A DNA stretch of 60,030 nt from CAZLMW01 sp964560875. GTDB lineage: Bacteria > Myxococcota_A > UBA9042. The DNA lies in NCBI GenBank assembly GCA_964560875.1, contig CAZLMW010000042.1, forward strand, positions 1 through 60,030, read 5' to 3'. The notes below the pieces were generated by a model. The model had not been told where the DNA came from. It saw nothing but the letters and a program-made list of their open reading frames with translations, and did not search any database. Below are positions 35,001 to 42,977 of this stretch, piece by piece. The stretch's first letter is position 1; every line of letters begins with the position of its first letter. The position numbers were made by a program, and so were the translations under genes.

Positions 35001-37336
35001 CAACCCTTGCCCTCTTTGCACGTGTCGTCGGTGCATGGGTTGTTGTCATCGCAGACCCGCGGCTTGCCGGGCTGACACACTTTGGCGCCACACTTGTCGT
35101 CCACGCCGCACGGGTCGCCGTCGTCGCAAGGCTTGGTGTTCGGCGCGAAAATGCAGCCCTTGCCGGGCGAGCAGGAGTCATCGGTGCACTTGTTGCTGTC
35201 GTCGCACGTCAGCGTCTTGGCCCCCTTGACGCACGCTCCCTTCTTGCAGGTGTCCCCCAACGTGCACTTGTTGCCGTCCTCGCACAGCCCCGAGCTCGGC
35301 ACGTTTGCGCATCCGCCTTCGGGCGAACATGCGTCGTCGGTGCACGCATTGGCGTCGTCGCAGCTCTTGGATTTGGGACCGGAACACACGCCCTTGGTGC
35401 ACGCATCGGCGAGACTGCAAACGTTGCCGTCGTCGCACGGTCCCGCTTCGTTCACCGATACCAGCCCTGTGCATTTACCCGACTTGACGTCGCACTCGTT
35501 GCGCCTACACGCGTCGTTCTTGCTGGTGTCGCACTGCACCACCGTGGCCGGATTGACCTTGCATACGCCCTGTTTCTTCGGACCCTGCTTGGCCGCGAGA
35601 TCACAGAAAGGCACGCCGTTGCACGGGTTGCCGTCGTCGGGGCAGTCGGCGGTCTTGTCGCACAGCTTGCACGACAACCCACCTTTGCAGACGCCCTTGT
35701 TGCAGATGTCGTTGCTGGTGCAGACGTCGCCATCGTCGCAGACCGTGCCGGCGAGCGGGAGGTGAACGCAGCCCTTGACCGCCGAGCACTCGTCCTTGGT
35801 GCACTTGTTGGCGTCGTTGCAGTGCACGCCGCCATCGAGCAGCTTGCCGACGCATTTGCCGCCGACGCACGCCTCGGCTCCGGTGCAGGGGTTGCCGTCC
35901 TGGCATGAACCCGTGCGCGGCTTGTGGGTGCATCCGACCTTGGCGTCACATGCATCGGTCGTGCATGGGTTGTTGTCCTCGCAGCTCACCGGCTTGCCGA
36001 AACACACCGCTTTGACGCAGGTATCGTTGTCGGTGCACTTGTCGTCGTCGTCGCAGCCCGCGTTGTCGGGCTTGTTGGTGTAGGCGCAGCTGCCCTTGGT
36101 CTGGTCACAGGTCGCCTTCACGCACGCATCGGCGCTCGTACACAGCACGACCTTGCCGCCGGCACACTGCTCCGCCTTGCACTTCTCGCCCTTGGTGCAC
36201 TTGTTGCCGTCGTCGCACGGCTTGTTGTCGTCGGCCGCGGTCTGGCAGCCCTTGACCTTGTCACAGCTATCGAGCGTGCAGTCGTTGCCGTCGTCGCAGT
36301 TCTTGGCTGTGCCCGCCTTGCACACACCACCCTGGCAGGTGTCACCTTCCGTGCACTTGTTGTCGTCGGCGTTGCAGCTTCCTGCGGCGTTGCTGAAGGA
36401 ACAGCCCTTCTGCGGATCGTCGGCGGTCGCTTTCTTGGGGTCGCACGCATCGTTGGTGCAGGGATTGCTGTCGTCGCAGGCAGACTCGTCGGTCTCCCCG
36501 TCGCAGTCGTCATCTACGCCGTTGCACAGCTCTGCGACGGGCGAACCGGCCGTACACGCGGTGAGTTTGCCGTCTTTGCACGTGCGCTTGCCGGTGCATT
36601 GCAGCGTCTTACCGTCCACGATCGTCGCGGTCTTGCACGAGGTCTGCTTTTGGTTGTCGGACGCGGCCTGCGAACACGGACACGTACCGAGCGTCCCCGC
36701 AGCGCCGCCGGTCGCCGCCTTGACACACACTTTGGCCTTGACGCTGTCCTTGCCCGACGTTTCGCGCGACCCGATCTCGCTGCAAAGGTAGCCGTTGGGG
36801 CAATCCGCGAGATCGCTGCACGTGACGCCGCAGAACCCGCCAGCCTTCTCGCCATAGTCGGCGCATAGCACCTGCTTATCGTCAAAGCCCAGCTGCTTGC
36901 AGTCGGTGCTGTCGTCGCAAGGGTCGCAGAGCCGCAGGAAGCGCGCCACGCAGATCGACACCAGGTCGCCGCTCGAATCGCTGATCGGCTTACACACGAA
37001 ACCTTTGGGGCAATTCTCCACGCATTTTTGGGCGCACCGCCGACCTGCGGGCGTCTCGATGCACAGAGCTGAATCGCATTCAGCGTTGGCGGTGCATGGG
37101 CATTGCGCGCCACCGGGGCAGTTTCCGCTCTCACCATCAGGCGTCGCCGCGTCCGCACCCGCGGTGTTGACGTCATCGACTCCGCCGTCGCCGATCTCGC
37201 CATCGCCCTGCCCCGCTGTGTTGTCGATGTCCGCGGCGGCGTCGGTTGGCAGCTCCTCAAACCCACATCCGCTGGCAAATACGAGCAAGGCGGCCACAGC
37301 GAAGCGGCCGATCGTGATGTGCATGATGTTGTCCAT
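32078..37336 (-). CDS. giant Cys-rich lipoprotein with CARDB, somatomedin-B-like and golvesin-like domains, ~1752 aa
   Basis: Start ATG (complement of 37334-37336; 37324 is an in-frame alternative) gives a lipoprotein signal AALLVFASGC followed by an Asp-rich spacer. Residues about 80-1030 are Cys modules, mostly CDDGNxCTxDxC alternating with CKxGxCxxG units, more than twenty of them. A CARDB-type Ig domain lies at about 1050-1160 (PDLVVVSLAAVPTTPKPGQK). A somatomedin-B-like module, about 1171-1208, reads CQCDTDCAKYKDCCPDY. More short Cys repeats follow, including a 90-residue tandem duplication. The C-terminal 150 residues resemble golvesin-like beta-sandwiches (SGYYSIRTWIP, YTTKLNQYSYRG). 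Predicted to be outer-surface, rigid, disulphide-rich and adhesive. Confidence 0.9.
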   Translation of the reverse strand: MDNIMHITIGRFAVAALLVFASGCGFEELPTDAAADIDNTAGQGDGEIGDGGVDDVNTAGADAATPDGESGNCPGGAQCPCTANAECDSALCIETPAGRRCAQKCVENCPKGFVCKPISDSSGDLVSICVARFLRLCDPCDDSTDCKQLGFDDKQVLCADYGEKAGGFCGVTCSDLADCPNGYLCSEIGSRETSGKDSVKAKVCVKAATGGAAGTLGTCPCSQAASDNQKQTSCKTATIVDGKTLQCTGKRTCKDGKLTACTAGSPVAELCNGVDDDCDGETDESACDDSNPCTNDACDPKKATADDPQKGCSFSNAAGSCNADDNKCTEGDTCQGGVCKAGTAKNCDDGNDCTLDSCDKVKGCQTAADDNKPCDDGNKCTKGEKCKAEQCAGGKVVLCTSADACVKATCDQTKGSCAYTNKPDNAGCDDDDKCTDNDTCVKAVCFGKPVSCEDNNPCTTDACDAKVGCTHKPRTGSCQDGNPCTGAEACVGGKCVGKLLDGGVHCNDANKCTKDECSAVKGCVHLPLAGTVCDDGDVCTSNDICNKGVCKGGLSCKLCDKTADCPDDGNPCNGVPFCDLAAKQGPKKQGVCKVNPATVVQCDTSKNDACRRNECDVKSGKCTGLVSVNEAGPCDDGNVCSLADACTKGVCSGPKSKSCDDANACTDDACSPEGGCANVPSSGLCEDGNKCTLGDTCKKGACVKGAKTLTCDDSNKCTDDSCSPGKGCIFAPNTKPCDDGDPCGVDDKCGAKVCQPGKPRVCDDNNPCTDDTCKEGKGCHTVFNTQLCSDGNACTSSDVCKDGKCKAGPAVKCDDGKICTDESCDKAKGCVLAPNKAACNDGNACTTGDHCSDGQCQGGKSKVCDDGNPCTDDSCDAKKGCVKSANSKPCNDNNACTQNDSCQQSKCVGSKISCDDSNPCTMDSCAPKTGCSKVNQPDGKACGTLLACKSGKCVKAGDCDKGVCCNVATKTFKKVTTACASKVVASEFKCVGSTLTRRDAVAGCTGTSATTCDGGAENRHWLGWKNVKVCAKGTHCDASKKGCVVTPKPDLVVVSLAAVPTTPKPGQKVRLDYARRNAGSADAGKFSHRFFLSSDNKLDATDQPVISFTSVGGLAAGKTAGPYSATFTLSATAKPGKLWVIYMLDTGKEVAESDESNNHRSVELTVTAVPNSCKGRCVTGKYIKGAPCQCDTDCAKYKDCCPDYTKLCVTATCGDGTCNGSETCSSCAKDCGCKSGQTCSGGKCVCPSNWCQANNKTSGTWCNGNSTVSCGTNGSCTAVTGTTPCKLGCKNNACVGCSSVCSGKSCGTVNGCTCGNYGGGCPSGYTCSNNTCKLDCSKVCAGKQCGKIGSCVCGNSGGSCPSGTICSNYTCIKHCSSSNCGSGCCKNGTCYSGTSTSSCGSNGNSCVSCSSGRQCINRSCQCKSNVSKKCYAGHVYWYNSCGQRGSRAQTCSSGYSCSGSTCVKKCSSSNCSGCCSNGTCYSGTSTSKCGSNGNTCSYCSGGRQCVNRSCQCKSNVSKKCYGGHMYWYNSCGQRGSRAQTCSCGCSSSGCKSPCSFCGNGKCDSNETPATCSKDCGPKCQNNIKPSPCKYSSCGVGVSGTCSSKTSGWHRVSGSLPLWTFATTCSTPSGSGSYFKSEHARWSFTVKKSGYYSIRTWIPNVTCFGSQSSKYSRGVTYKVNRSSSSTYTTKLNQYSYRGKTAPLWSKVYLYAGTRYLRMYDATNYSDIGKSCCTACGQSRRVFADHAHVCWVGS
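32680..33213 (-). repeat. 270-bp tandem duplication in the Cys-rich lipoprotein gene
   Basis: Two consecutive copies of a module of about 90 residues: CSSSNC...CCKNGTCYSGTSTS and QCKSNVSKKCYAGHVYWYNS in the first, and near-identical equivalents in the second. Corresponding bases (for example GTAGCACTTCTTGGAGACG at 32774 and 33044) are offset by 270 bp. Similarity at the DNA level indicates a fairly recent duplication. Confidence 0.85.
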
Positions 37337-37414
37337 CTCAGGGAAACTACTGGTTCGAACCAGACCAGAGTATACGCGCCGCATCAAGACGCAACGTGCA
37401 ACTGAAGGCCGGAG

Positions 37415-39043
37415 CTACAACCCCAGCTGCACCGGATCGTCGCTGACCATCCATTCATCGGCGAGTTCGCGAACGAATGGCGCCTTTGCGAGCGTCGCGT
37501 CGCAGCTGGAAAAGACGTGGGCGAGCATGCCGCCTTGCAGCTGTTCGACCTGCGTTTCGGCCTGCTCGCGGGTGATCGTCTTCGGGTCGTCGATGAGCAG
37601 CGCGAGGACGCGGGCGTCGTACCAATCGCTGGTCCATAGCTTTACGGCCAGGTCGCTATCCCACCCGATCTTCTTGGCGAGTTTGCGCAGCTGGGTCAGG
37701 CCGATGCCGTAGCTCCGCATCCCGCTTGGGCCGTGCTGTGATGCGTTCCAGTTGTCGATCCCGCGCTGGTTTCGGTTGTCGTGCAGCAGCGTCATTACGT
37801 CGGTGAAGATCACGTGCTCTTCGAAGAACTGCCAAAACCCGGTGGTCACTTTCTTGGCGGCGAGCTGTTCGGTGCAGAGGTCGAGAAACCACGCGTCGCC
37901 ACCCGCCTTGCCCAGCGCGTAGCCCATTTGGCGGATCTGTTTGCTGGGAGGTGGGTTGTCGAACACCCATGCAAGAGGGGCGGCCATCGGGCGGCGGTCG
38001 GCGTGATGGTGCACGAGGTCTTGCAGAAACGACGCGGAACGCTCCAACGCGGCGCCCTTGACGGCGGCCATGCGCGCCATGAGCCCGTGCGCGACCGGCC
38101 CGAGCGGCAACTCCAAGAGCTCGTTGTGCGCGGCGGATTCGACGCTGGACTTGACGCGGTTGGCGGTCAGGGCGTCCAGCGGCTTGTCCCATTTTCCTTT
38201 TGGCGGCGCGCTGTTGCGGCCTTCCTCGGTGAAGTCGAAGCGGCGATAGCGGCCCTGCTCATGTTTATGCCCGTGTTCCCACCCGCGCTCAGAGAAGAAT
38301 TCGAGCTGCCATCGCGACGCGCCGAGGTCGACACCGAGTTCGCGGCACAGCGCTTGCTCCCATTGCGCGAACGCCTCATCGACGGCGTGGAAGGGCACGC
38401 ACATATCGAAAATCGCCGAGCTGCGGCGCGACAAGAAGACGATGATTCGGCTGCCTCCGTCGCCGTCGACAAGGCCAAGCGGGACGGGTTCATCGCTACC
38501 TACGGCTGTCCACATGGGCTCGAAAACGAGCTCGAGCGCGAGCGCGGGGTCGGAAGCTTTTTCGTCGTTTCGATGGCCGTGTGACCAAGAGATGTCAGGC
38601 GCGCCGCCGTGCTCGTCGACAAACGCCGCGAGGGCCCGCCACTTGCTTTCAAACGCGGCCGCGTCGAGCTCATCGGCCTCCAGACTCCAGCCCGTTTGCC
38701 ACAGGTCGCCGCAGACGCCCTGGCCGAATCGATGCGGCTCCCCGGGTCCGAATTGCTGTTCGGCGATGGCGACAAGAGGCGAGACTTCACCGTGTTCCCC
38801 GCGATTTGCCAGCGCGTCGGCCTCTTCATCCGGCTCTGGATCCCGGCTGGTTGCGGCAAACAGGGCTTCAGACTGCTCATCGTAGACTTCGAGCTTGGCG
38901 GACACAGGCCGCGCATGCGTCGCGCAGAGGCGCAGGGCGTTTGTGATCCGTTGCAGGGCGGTCGACGCATTGGCCCGCAACGACTCGCCGCCGTAGTTGG
39001 AGTGATACGCAAGGACCGGCTTGAGCCACTTGGTCTTGGCCAT
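37415..39043 (-). CDS. protein with C-terminal AlkD-like DNA-alkylation-repair region, 542 aa
   Basis: The start ATG (complement of 39041-39043) is chosen because GAGGA lies 7 bases upstream; an in-frame TTG at 39061 would skip it. Residues 1-320 are unrecognised, with a conserved-looking core (SRRSSAIFDMCVPFHAVDEA) and an N-terminal MAKTKWLKPVLAYHSNYGG. The last ~200 residues are helical repeats matching the AlkD HEAT-like fold, especially GIGLTQLRKLAKKIGWD and LWTSDWYDARVLALLIDDPK. AlkD-type glycosylases release alkylated bases without flipping them. The fusion to a large unknown N-terminal region is uncommon. Soluble. Downstream of the GFA-family gene, separated by a 9-bp repeat tract. Confidence 0.8.
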   Translation of the reverse strand: MAKTKWLKPVLAYHSNYGGESLRANASTALQRITNALRLCATHARPVSAKLEVYDEQSEALFAATSRDPEPDEEADALANRGEHGEVSPLVAIAEQQFGPGEPHRFGQGVCGDLWQTGWSLEADELDAAAFESKWRALAAFVDEHGGAPDISWSHGHRNDEKASDPALALELVFEPMWTAVGSDEPVPLGLVDGDGGSRIIVFLSRRSSAIFDMCVPFHAVDEAFAQWEQALCRELGVDLGASRWQLEFFSERGWEHGHKHEQGRYRRFDFTEEGRNSAPPKGKWDKPLDALTANRVKSSVESAAHNELLELPLGPVAHGLMARMAAVKGAALERSASFLQDLVHHHADRRPMAAPLAWVFDNPPPSKQIRQMGYALGKAGGDAWFLDLCTEQLAAKKVTTGFWQFFEEHVIFTDVMTLLHDNRNQRGIDNWNASQHGPSGMRSYGIGLTQLRKLAKKIGWDSDLAVKLWTSDWYDARVLALLIDDPKTITREQAETQVEQLQGGMLAHVFSSCDATLAKAPFVRELADEWMVSDDPVQLGL

Positions 39044-39076
39044 CTCAAATTCCTCGGGCAACCGCTTCGAACGCGG

Positions 39077-39182
39077 CTCAGTCAGTCGGTCAACTCTGTC
39101 AACTGGCTCAACTCAGTCAACTCGATCAACTCGGTCAACTCTGTCAGTCGCTCAACTCGCTCAACTCTGTCAGTCGCTCAAC
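39077..39182. repeat. 9-bp tandem repeat tract (TCAACTCnn)
   Basis: About eleven imperfect units of TCAACTC plus two variable bases, with a TCAGTCGC variant interspersed, fill the space between two minus-strand genes. The tract begins inside the last codons of the GFA gene, supplying its stop at 39170-39172, and ends about 35 bp before the next gene's start. Slippage is likely. Confidence 0.9.
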
Positions 39183-39586
39183 ATGGCGAAAGCTTCCGCT
39201 TCGGTGATGCAGCGCCGCTCCCCGACGAGCCCGTAGCTGTCGGGCTTCTTGTCGATGAACCATTCGGTCGTCATCTCAAAACCCGCCTGGTCGTCGAGCG
39301 TGCCAAACGCGACGCTTGTGTTGCCGTGATAGGGCCCTTCGGCGGTCAGTCGGTAATACAGTGACGAGCCGCACTTGCTGCAAAACGCGCGCTCGGCCCA
39401 GGCCGATGACGGGTGTACCGAGACATGTGTGTCGTCGGCGAAGCTGAGCGACACGGGTCCGTACGAAAGCAACGGGCCGCCGGTCCACTGCCGACACATG
39501 GTGCAGTGGCAAGCCGTGAGGTGCGCCTTGTCGCCGGTCGCCGTGTACGTGACGGCGCCGCACATGCAGCGTCCAGTGCGTGACAT
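39170..39586 (-). CDS. GFA-family (glutathione-dependent formaldehyde-activating-like) zinc protein
   Basis: ATG (complement of 39584-39586) lies 5 bases after GGAGG. The 138-residue product has the complete zinc signature of the family: CxC at Cys7/Cys9, CHCTMC at 26-31 and CSKC at 69-72, with GPYHG and the closing EWFIDKKPDSY. GFA-fold proteins bind one or two zincs; glutathione activity cannot be assumed for every member. The last four codons and stop lie inside the 9-bp repeat tract, so the C-terminus (LSD) may have been created by repeat growth. Divergent from the FHA regulator. Confidence 0.92.
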   Translation of the reverse strand: MSRTGRCMCGAVTYTATGDKAHLTACHCTMCRQWTGGPLLSYGPVSLSFADDTHVSVHPSSAWAERAFCSKCGSSLYYRLTAEGPYHGNTSVAFGTLDDQAGFEMTTEWFIDKKPDSYGLVGERRCITEAEAFAMLSD

Positions 39587-39917
39587 CGAGGCCTCCGGGG
39601 TGTGGTCGCGGGAGTCTACTTGGACGTCGGCCGCACGAATAGCGGGCAGCGCGAATTGACAAACTGGAGCGCGCCGAAGAGTGCCGTAAATGGCCGTGGG
39701 TCCCCCTGGCGCCAAGAACCGCCGCATCGAGGTTCGCGCGCGCTAGACGACTGCGGCGTTTGCCCTACAGAAACCAAGCCGATGCCCTGCAGGCGTGCAA
39801 CGGACTGTTCGGACGCGGGCGTTGCGACAAGACGAGCGGACGTGGACAATGGTGGATGGACAAGCCCCCGTCAGTCGGTGACGGTGCGGCTCTGACCACG
39901 CTCGCGAGCCGCAACCG
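39587..39917. other. intergenic divergent region, 331 bp
   Basis: Separates the GFA gene (minus) from the FHA/sigma-54 regulator (plus) and must hold both promoters. I see no convincing -24/-12 site, no -35/-10 pair with good spacing and no hairpin. GC-rich throughout. No gene with plausible coding character in either strand. Confidence 0.5.
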
Positions 39918-41345
39918 ATGCCCACCAAGGACCCCTGGGATAGCGACGAAGACCTCTGGATCGACACCCAGACGCAGCCCAACCTGCTTGTCGCAACAGG
40001 TCCCAAAGTTCCCCGCGCGTGGCTCCGCATCGTCCATCCACCCGAGCTCACCAAGCGCAGGCCAATCCCGCTCGAAGGGCTGCCGGTCGTCATCGGCCGC
40101 AGCGAGGGCAAGGGCGCAAGCGACGTCGTTCGGCACCTGACCGTCTCGCGCCGCCACTTCATCGCCCAGGTCGACCTGGATCGCGGTGTGCATATCGGCG
40201 CGGACCTCGACTCGTACAACGGCACCCGCGTCAACGGAGAGATCGTCGAGATCGCGCCGGTGGACCTCACGGATGGTTCGCTGATTCGTGTCGGCAGCGT
40301 GCTTTTTGTCTACGAGCGGCGCCTCGACACCGACACCACCGCCACGACGGATGTGCGGCTGCCGGGCGTGTCCCTCGTCATTGAGCGGCTGCGCAGTCTC
40401 ATCGCCCAGGCCGCCGCCGACCCATCGCCCGCGCTGATCGTCGGCAACACCGGGACAGGCAAAGAGAACGTCGCAGCGGAGCTCCACCGGCTCAGCAAAC
40501 GCAAGGGCCCCTTCGTCGCGATCAATTGCGCGGAATTGTCGGCCAACCTCGTCGAGAGCCAGCTTTTCGGTCACGTCCGCGGCGCGTTCACAGGCGCATC
40601 GGAGTCGGCACGGGGCCTCTTCCGCGACGCTCACGGCGGCACGCTCTTCCTCGATGAGATCGGTGAACTCCCGCTCGAGCTGCAGCCCAAGCTGTTGCGT
40701 GTACTCGAGCAAGGCGAAGTGCGCCCTGTCGGCAGCTCAAAGACATTCCCGGTCGACGTTCGCGTCGTCGCCGCCACCAACCGCGACCTGCCCGCGCTGG
40801 TCCAATCCGCGCAGTTCCGACGCGATCTCTATGCGCGCATGAGCCTGTGGGAGCTGTACGTCCCGCCGCTGCAGGAACGTATCGCCGATATCCTCGGGTG
40901 GTTCGACGTTTTCGCGGCTCAGTGGGCGAAGCGACGCGGCGTCGCCGACCTCCACATCCAGTTCGACGCCAACGCGGCCGAGACCCTGTTGTTGCACACC
41001 TGGCCCGACAACCTGCGCGGCATTCACCGGTTGGTGCATCGTTTCGCCGAGATCGCGCGCTCTGGCCGCGAGATCACCGCTGACGACGTGGCCGAAGCGC
41101 TGCCCCCATCATCGGCCTCGACGCCGGTCGTCCGCTTTCAAACCCCGCGACCCAAACCGAACAGCCGCGCGACGATGCCGGCCGAGGTTCGACGCAGCTC
41201 GCCACGACCCGCGCCCGACGCCGACGAGCTCCGCGACACGCTTCACCGGCTCGGGAGCGTGCGCGCGACGGCGAAACACTATGAGCGTGACCGCAAGCAG
41301 ATCTACCGTTGGATCAAGCGCTTTGGCATCGAGTGGAACGGCTGA
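39918..41345 (+). CDS. FHA-domain sigma-54-dependent transcriptional activator
   Basis: A 475-residue enhancer-binding protein. An FHA domain occupies about 35-135 with the phosphothreonine-binding residues GR (60-61), SRRH (77-80) and NGTRVNG (101-107). The AAA+ domain runs about 145-395: Walker A GNTGTGKE (176-183), the sigma-54 contact loop GAFTGA (222-227) and Walker B GTLFLDE (241-247). A C-terminal Fis-type helix-turn-helix follows (VRATAKHYERDRKQIYRWIK). The FHA input means the activator is probably switched by a Ser/Thr kinase, a known myxobacterial circuit. Two such kinases are in this window, but no direct link can be shown. A single gene with no obvious target promoter adjacent. 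Confidence 0.95.
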   Translation: MPTKDPWDSDEDLWIDTQTQPNLLVATGPKVPRAWLRIVHPPELTKRRPIPLEGLPVVIGRSEGKGASDVVRHLTVSRRHFIAQVDLDRGVHIGADLDSYNGTRVNGEIVEIAPVDLTDGSLIRVGSVLFVYERRLDTDTTATTDVRLPGVSLVIERLRSLIAQAAADPSPALIVGNTGTGKENVAAELHRLSKRKGPFVAINCAELSANLVESQLFGHVRGAFTGASESARGLFRDAHGGTLFLDEIGELPLELQPKLLRVLEQGEVRPVGSSKTFPVDVRVVAATNRDLPALVQSAQFRRDLYARMSLWELYVPPLQERIADILGWFDVFAAQWAKRRGVADLHIQFDANAAETLLLHTWPDNLRGIHRLVHRFAEIARSGREITADDVAEALPPSSASTPVVRFQTPRPKPNSRATMPAEVRRSSPRPAPDADELRDTLHRLGSVRATAKHYERDRKQIYRWIKRFGIEWNG

Positions 41346-41354
41346 GCCAGGCCC

Positions 41355-41457
41355 AATGCCGGTCACTTAGGGTGTAAAGGTTTGATTTACCGTTCAAATT
41401 CATGCGAGCGGCCGAAGCCCCGGGCCTGAAGCCGGGGTCGGTAAGTGACCAGCATTG
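41355..41457. repeat. 103-bp element with 15-bp imperfect terminal inverted repeats
   Basis: AATGCCGGTCACTTA (41355-41369) pairs with TAAGTGACCAGCATT (41443-41457) at 14 of 15 positions. Inside lies an AT-richer stretch (AAAGGTTTGATTTACCG) and a CCCCGG/CCGGGG hairpin (about 41420-41440). No coding capacity. It sits between two convergent genes and resembles a small non-autonomous transposon, with possible terminator function from the inner hairpin. Confidence 0.65.
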
Positions 41458-41480
41458 GAGCTAGCCCCGCCTGCACGAGA

Positions 41481-42950
41481 CTACTTCACGACGACCTTCA
41501 CGGGGCTGGGACTATCGGTCTTGGTGCCGTCGCCCAGCTGGCTCTTGTGGTTGCGGCCCCAACACCAAGCCGATCCATCAACCAGGGCCGCGCAGGTGTG
41601 CGCCCGACCCGCAGTCACGGCGACCGCCTTCTTGGGCAGCGGCACGATCGCGACGATCTTGATGGTCTTGCCTTTGCCCGGGCCGACCCCGATCTGCCCG
41701 TACTCGTTGCGCCCCCAACACTTCACCTTGCCGTAGTTGTCGACAACGCAGGTGTGCGAGGTGCCAAGCGCCGCCTGCTTGACGCCGCCAACCTGCTCGG
41801 ACCACACAGCCTCGGCCGCCGTATTGGTCGACTTGTTGCCAAGCTGCGATGAGCTGTTGCGCCCCCAACACCACATCTGACCCGCCTTGGTGAGCGCGCA
41901 GGTGTGATCGTAGCCGCAGAAGATTCGCGACGCCTTCGGGGCCTTGACCACGACCGTCGGAACCTTGACGAGGTTGCCGCTGCCGGTCTTGCCGTTGCCC
42001 ACCTGGCCGTCCGTGCCGCGCCCCCAGCAGAGCGCCGTTTGGTCCGAAGCCCGGATGGCACACACGTGGTTGGCCGCCGAGCAGATGTCGCTGACCGCGG
42101 GCAGCGCCGTGGCGGAACCGACCTTGATGGGAATGAGCGCGGCGCCAGCGGTGCCGTCGAGCAGGTGACCGGTGACGTTTTTGCCCCAGCCCCAGACCGA
42201 GCCGTCGGTCTTGCGCGTAAACGTGTAGTCGCCGCCGGCGCTGACCTTGACCACGCCCTTGAAGCCCTTGATGACCTGCGGGATGTAGACGTCTTGGGAC
42301 CCCTTCACGCCGATGCCCAGGTCGCCCCAGAAGTTGTGGCCCCAACAAGCGACCTTGCCGCCGCCGAGCAGCGCGCAGGTGTGCTTGGTCTTCGAAGACA
42401 GCGCCGTGACGCCGGCCACGGTTTGCACCGGATTGGGTTTGGTCGAGACGCTGGTCGGCCCGGGTTTGGCGCCGGTTTCTCCGTTGGAGTTGTCTCCCCA
42501 GCACGAAACGAAGCCCGTGCCGTGCAGCGCGCAGGTGTGGTAGTCGCCGGCTTCGATGGCTGCGGCGAACATGGACCCAACGACGTGTTTCGGCCCGGCA
42601 TCGACCGCCGTACCTGCGTCTTGGTCGCCAGCGGAGTCAGCCGTCGCAGAGCTCGAATCTACGGGGCTTTTTGCAGCGTCGACCGCGCCAGCGCCCGAAT
42701 CTCCGGCCGTCTTGGAGCCTGTGTCCGCAATCGTGCCCGTGTTTTCGGCGTCTTTGTGACCCGATGGCGCGTCCGTGCCGGCGCTATCGACGACACCAGC
42801 CGCATCTGTCCCCGACCCAAACGCGCCGGACTCTTCGGCGTCTTGGGGACAGCCGGTCAGAAACAGCAGGGCGACAACGATGAAGGGGTTGAAGGCGGTG
42901 ACGGCGTTGAAGGCGGTGAGGGCAGTGGCGTGGGTGGAGGCGTGGCGCAT
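41481..42950 (-). CDS. RCC1-repeat lipoprotein, 489 aa
   Basis: A lipoprotein signal (VVALLFLTGC, lipid Cys34) is followed by an Asp/Ala/Gly/Thr-rich linker to about residue 125. From there to the end are about seven RCC1-type blades, each with the paired cysteines and tryptophan HTCAL...CWG(D/R)N, for example DYHTCALHGTGFVSCWGDNS and HTCVVDNYGKVKCWGRNEYG. This is a seven-bladed propeller of the alpha-tubulin-suppressor-like type common in Myxococcota surface proteins. No enzymatic motif. The gene lies 27 bp downstream of hrpB on the same strand. Confidence 0.92.
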   Translation of the reverse strand: MRHASTHATALTAFNAVTAFNPFIVVALLFLTGCPQDAEESGAFGSGTDAAGVVDSAGTDAPSGHKDAENTGTIADTGSKTAGDSGAGAVDAAKSPVDSSSATADSAGDQDAGTAVDAGPKHVVGSMFAAAIEAGDYHTCALHGTGFVSCWGDNSNGETGAKPGPTSVSTKPNPVQTVAGVTALSSKTKHTCALLGGGKVACWGHNFWGDLGIGVKGSQDVYIPQVIKGFKGVVKVSAGGDYTFTRKTDGSVWGWGKNVTGHLLDGTAGAALIPIKVGSATALPAVSDICSAANHVCAIRASDQTALCWGRGTDGQVGNGKTGSGNLVKVPTVVVKAPKASRIFCGYDHTCALTKAGQMWCWGRNSSSQLGNKSTNTAAEAVWSEQVGGVKQAALGTSHTCVVDNYGKVKCWGRNEYGQIGVGPGKGKTIKIVAIVPLPKKAVAVTAGRAHTCAALVDGSAWCWGRNHKSQLGDGTKTDSPSPVKVVVK

Positions 42951-42977
42951 GGCGGGGTTATCGCGTACCGGTCGGGC

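Noticed and set aside
33860..35908. 682-codon open frame on the plus strand
   Set aside because: Mirror of the Cys-rich lipoprotein gene; Val/Ala/Gly-rich with no domain, produced by GC-rich codon bias on the opposite strand.
39077..39182. CRISPR or regulator-binding iterons
   Set aside because: Units of 9 bp with no spacers; no replication or Cas genes nearby.
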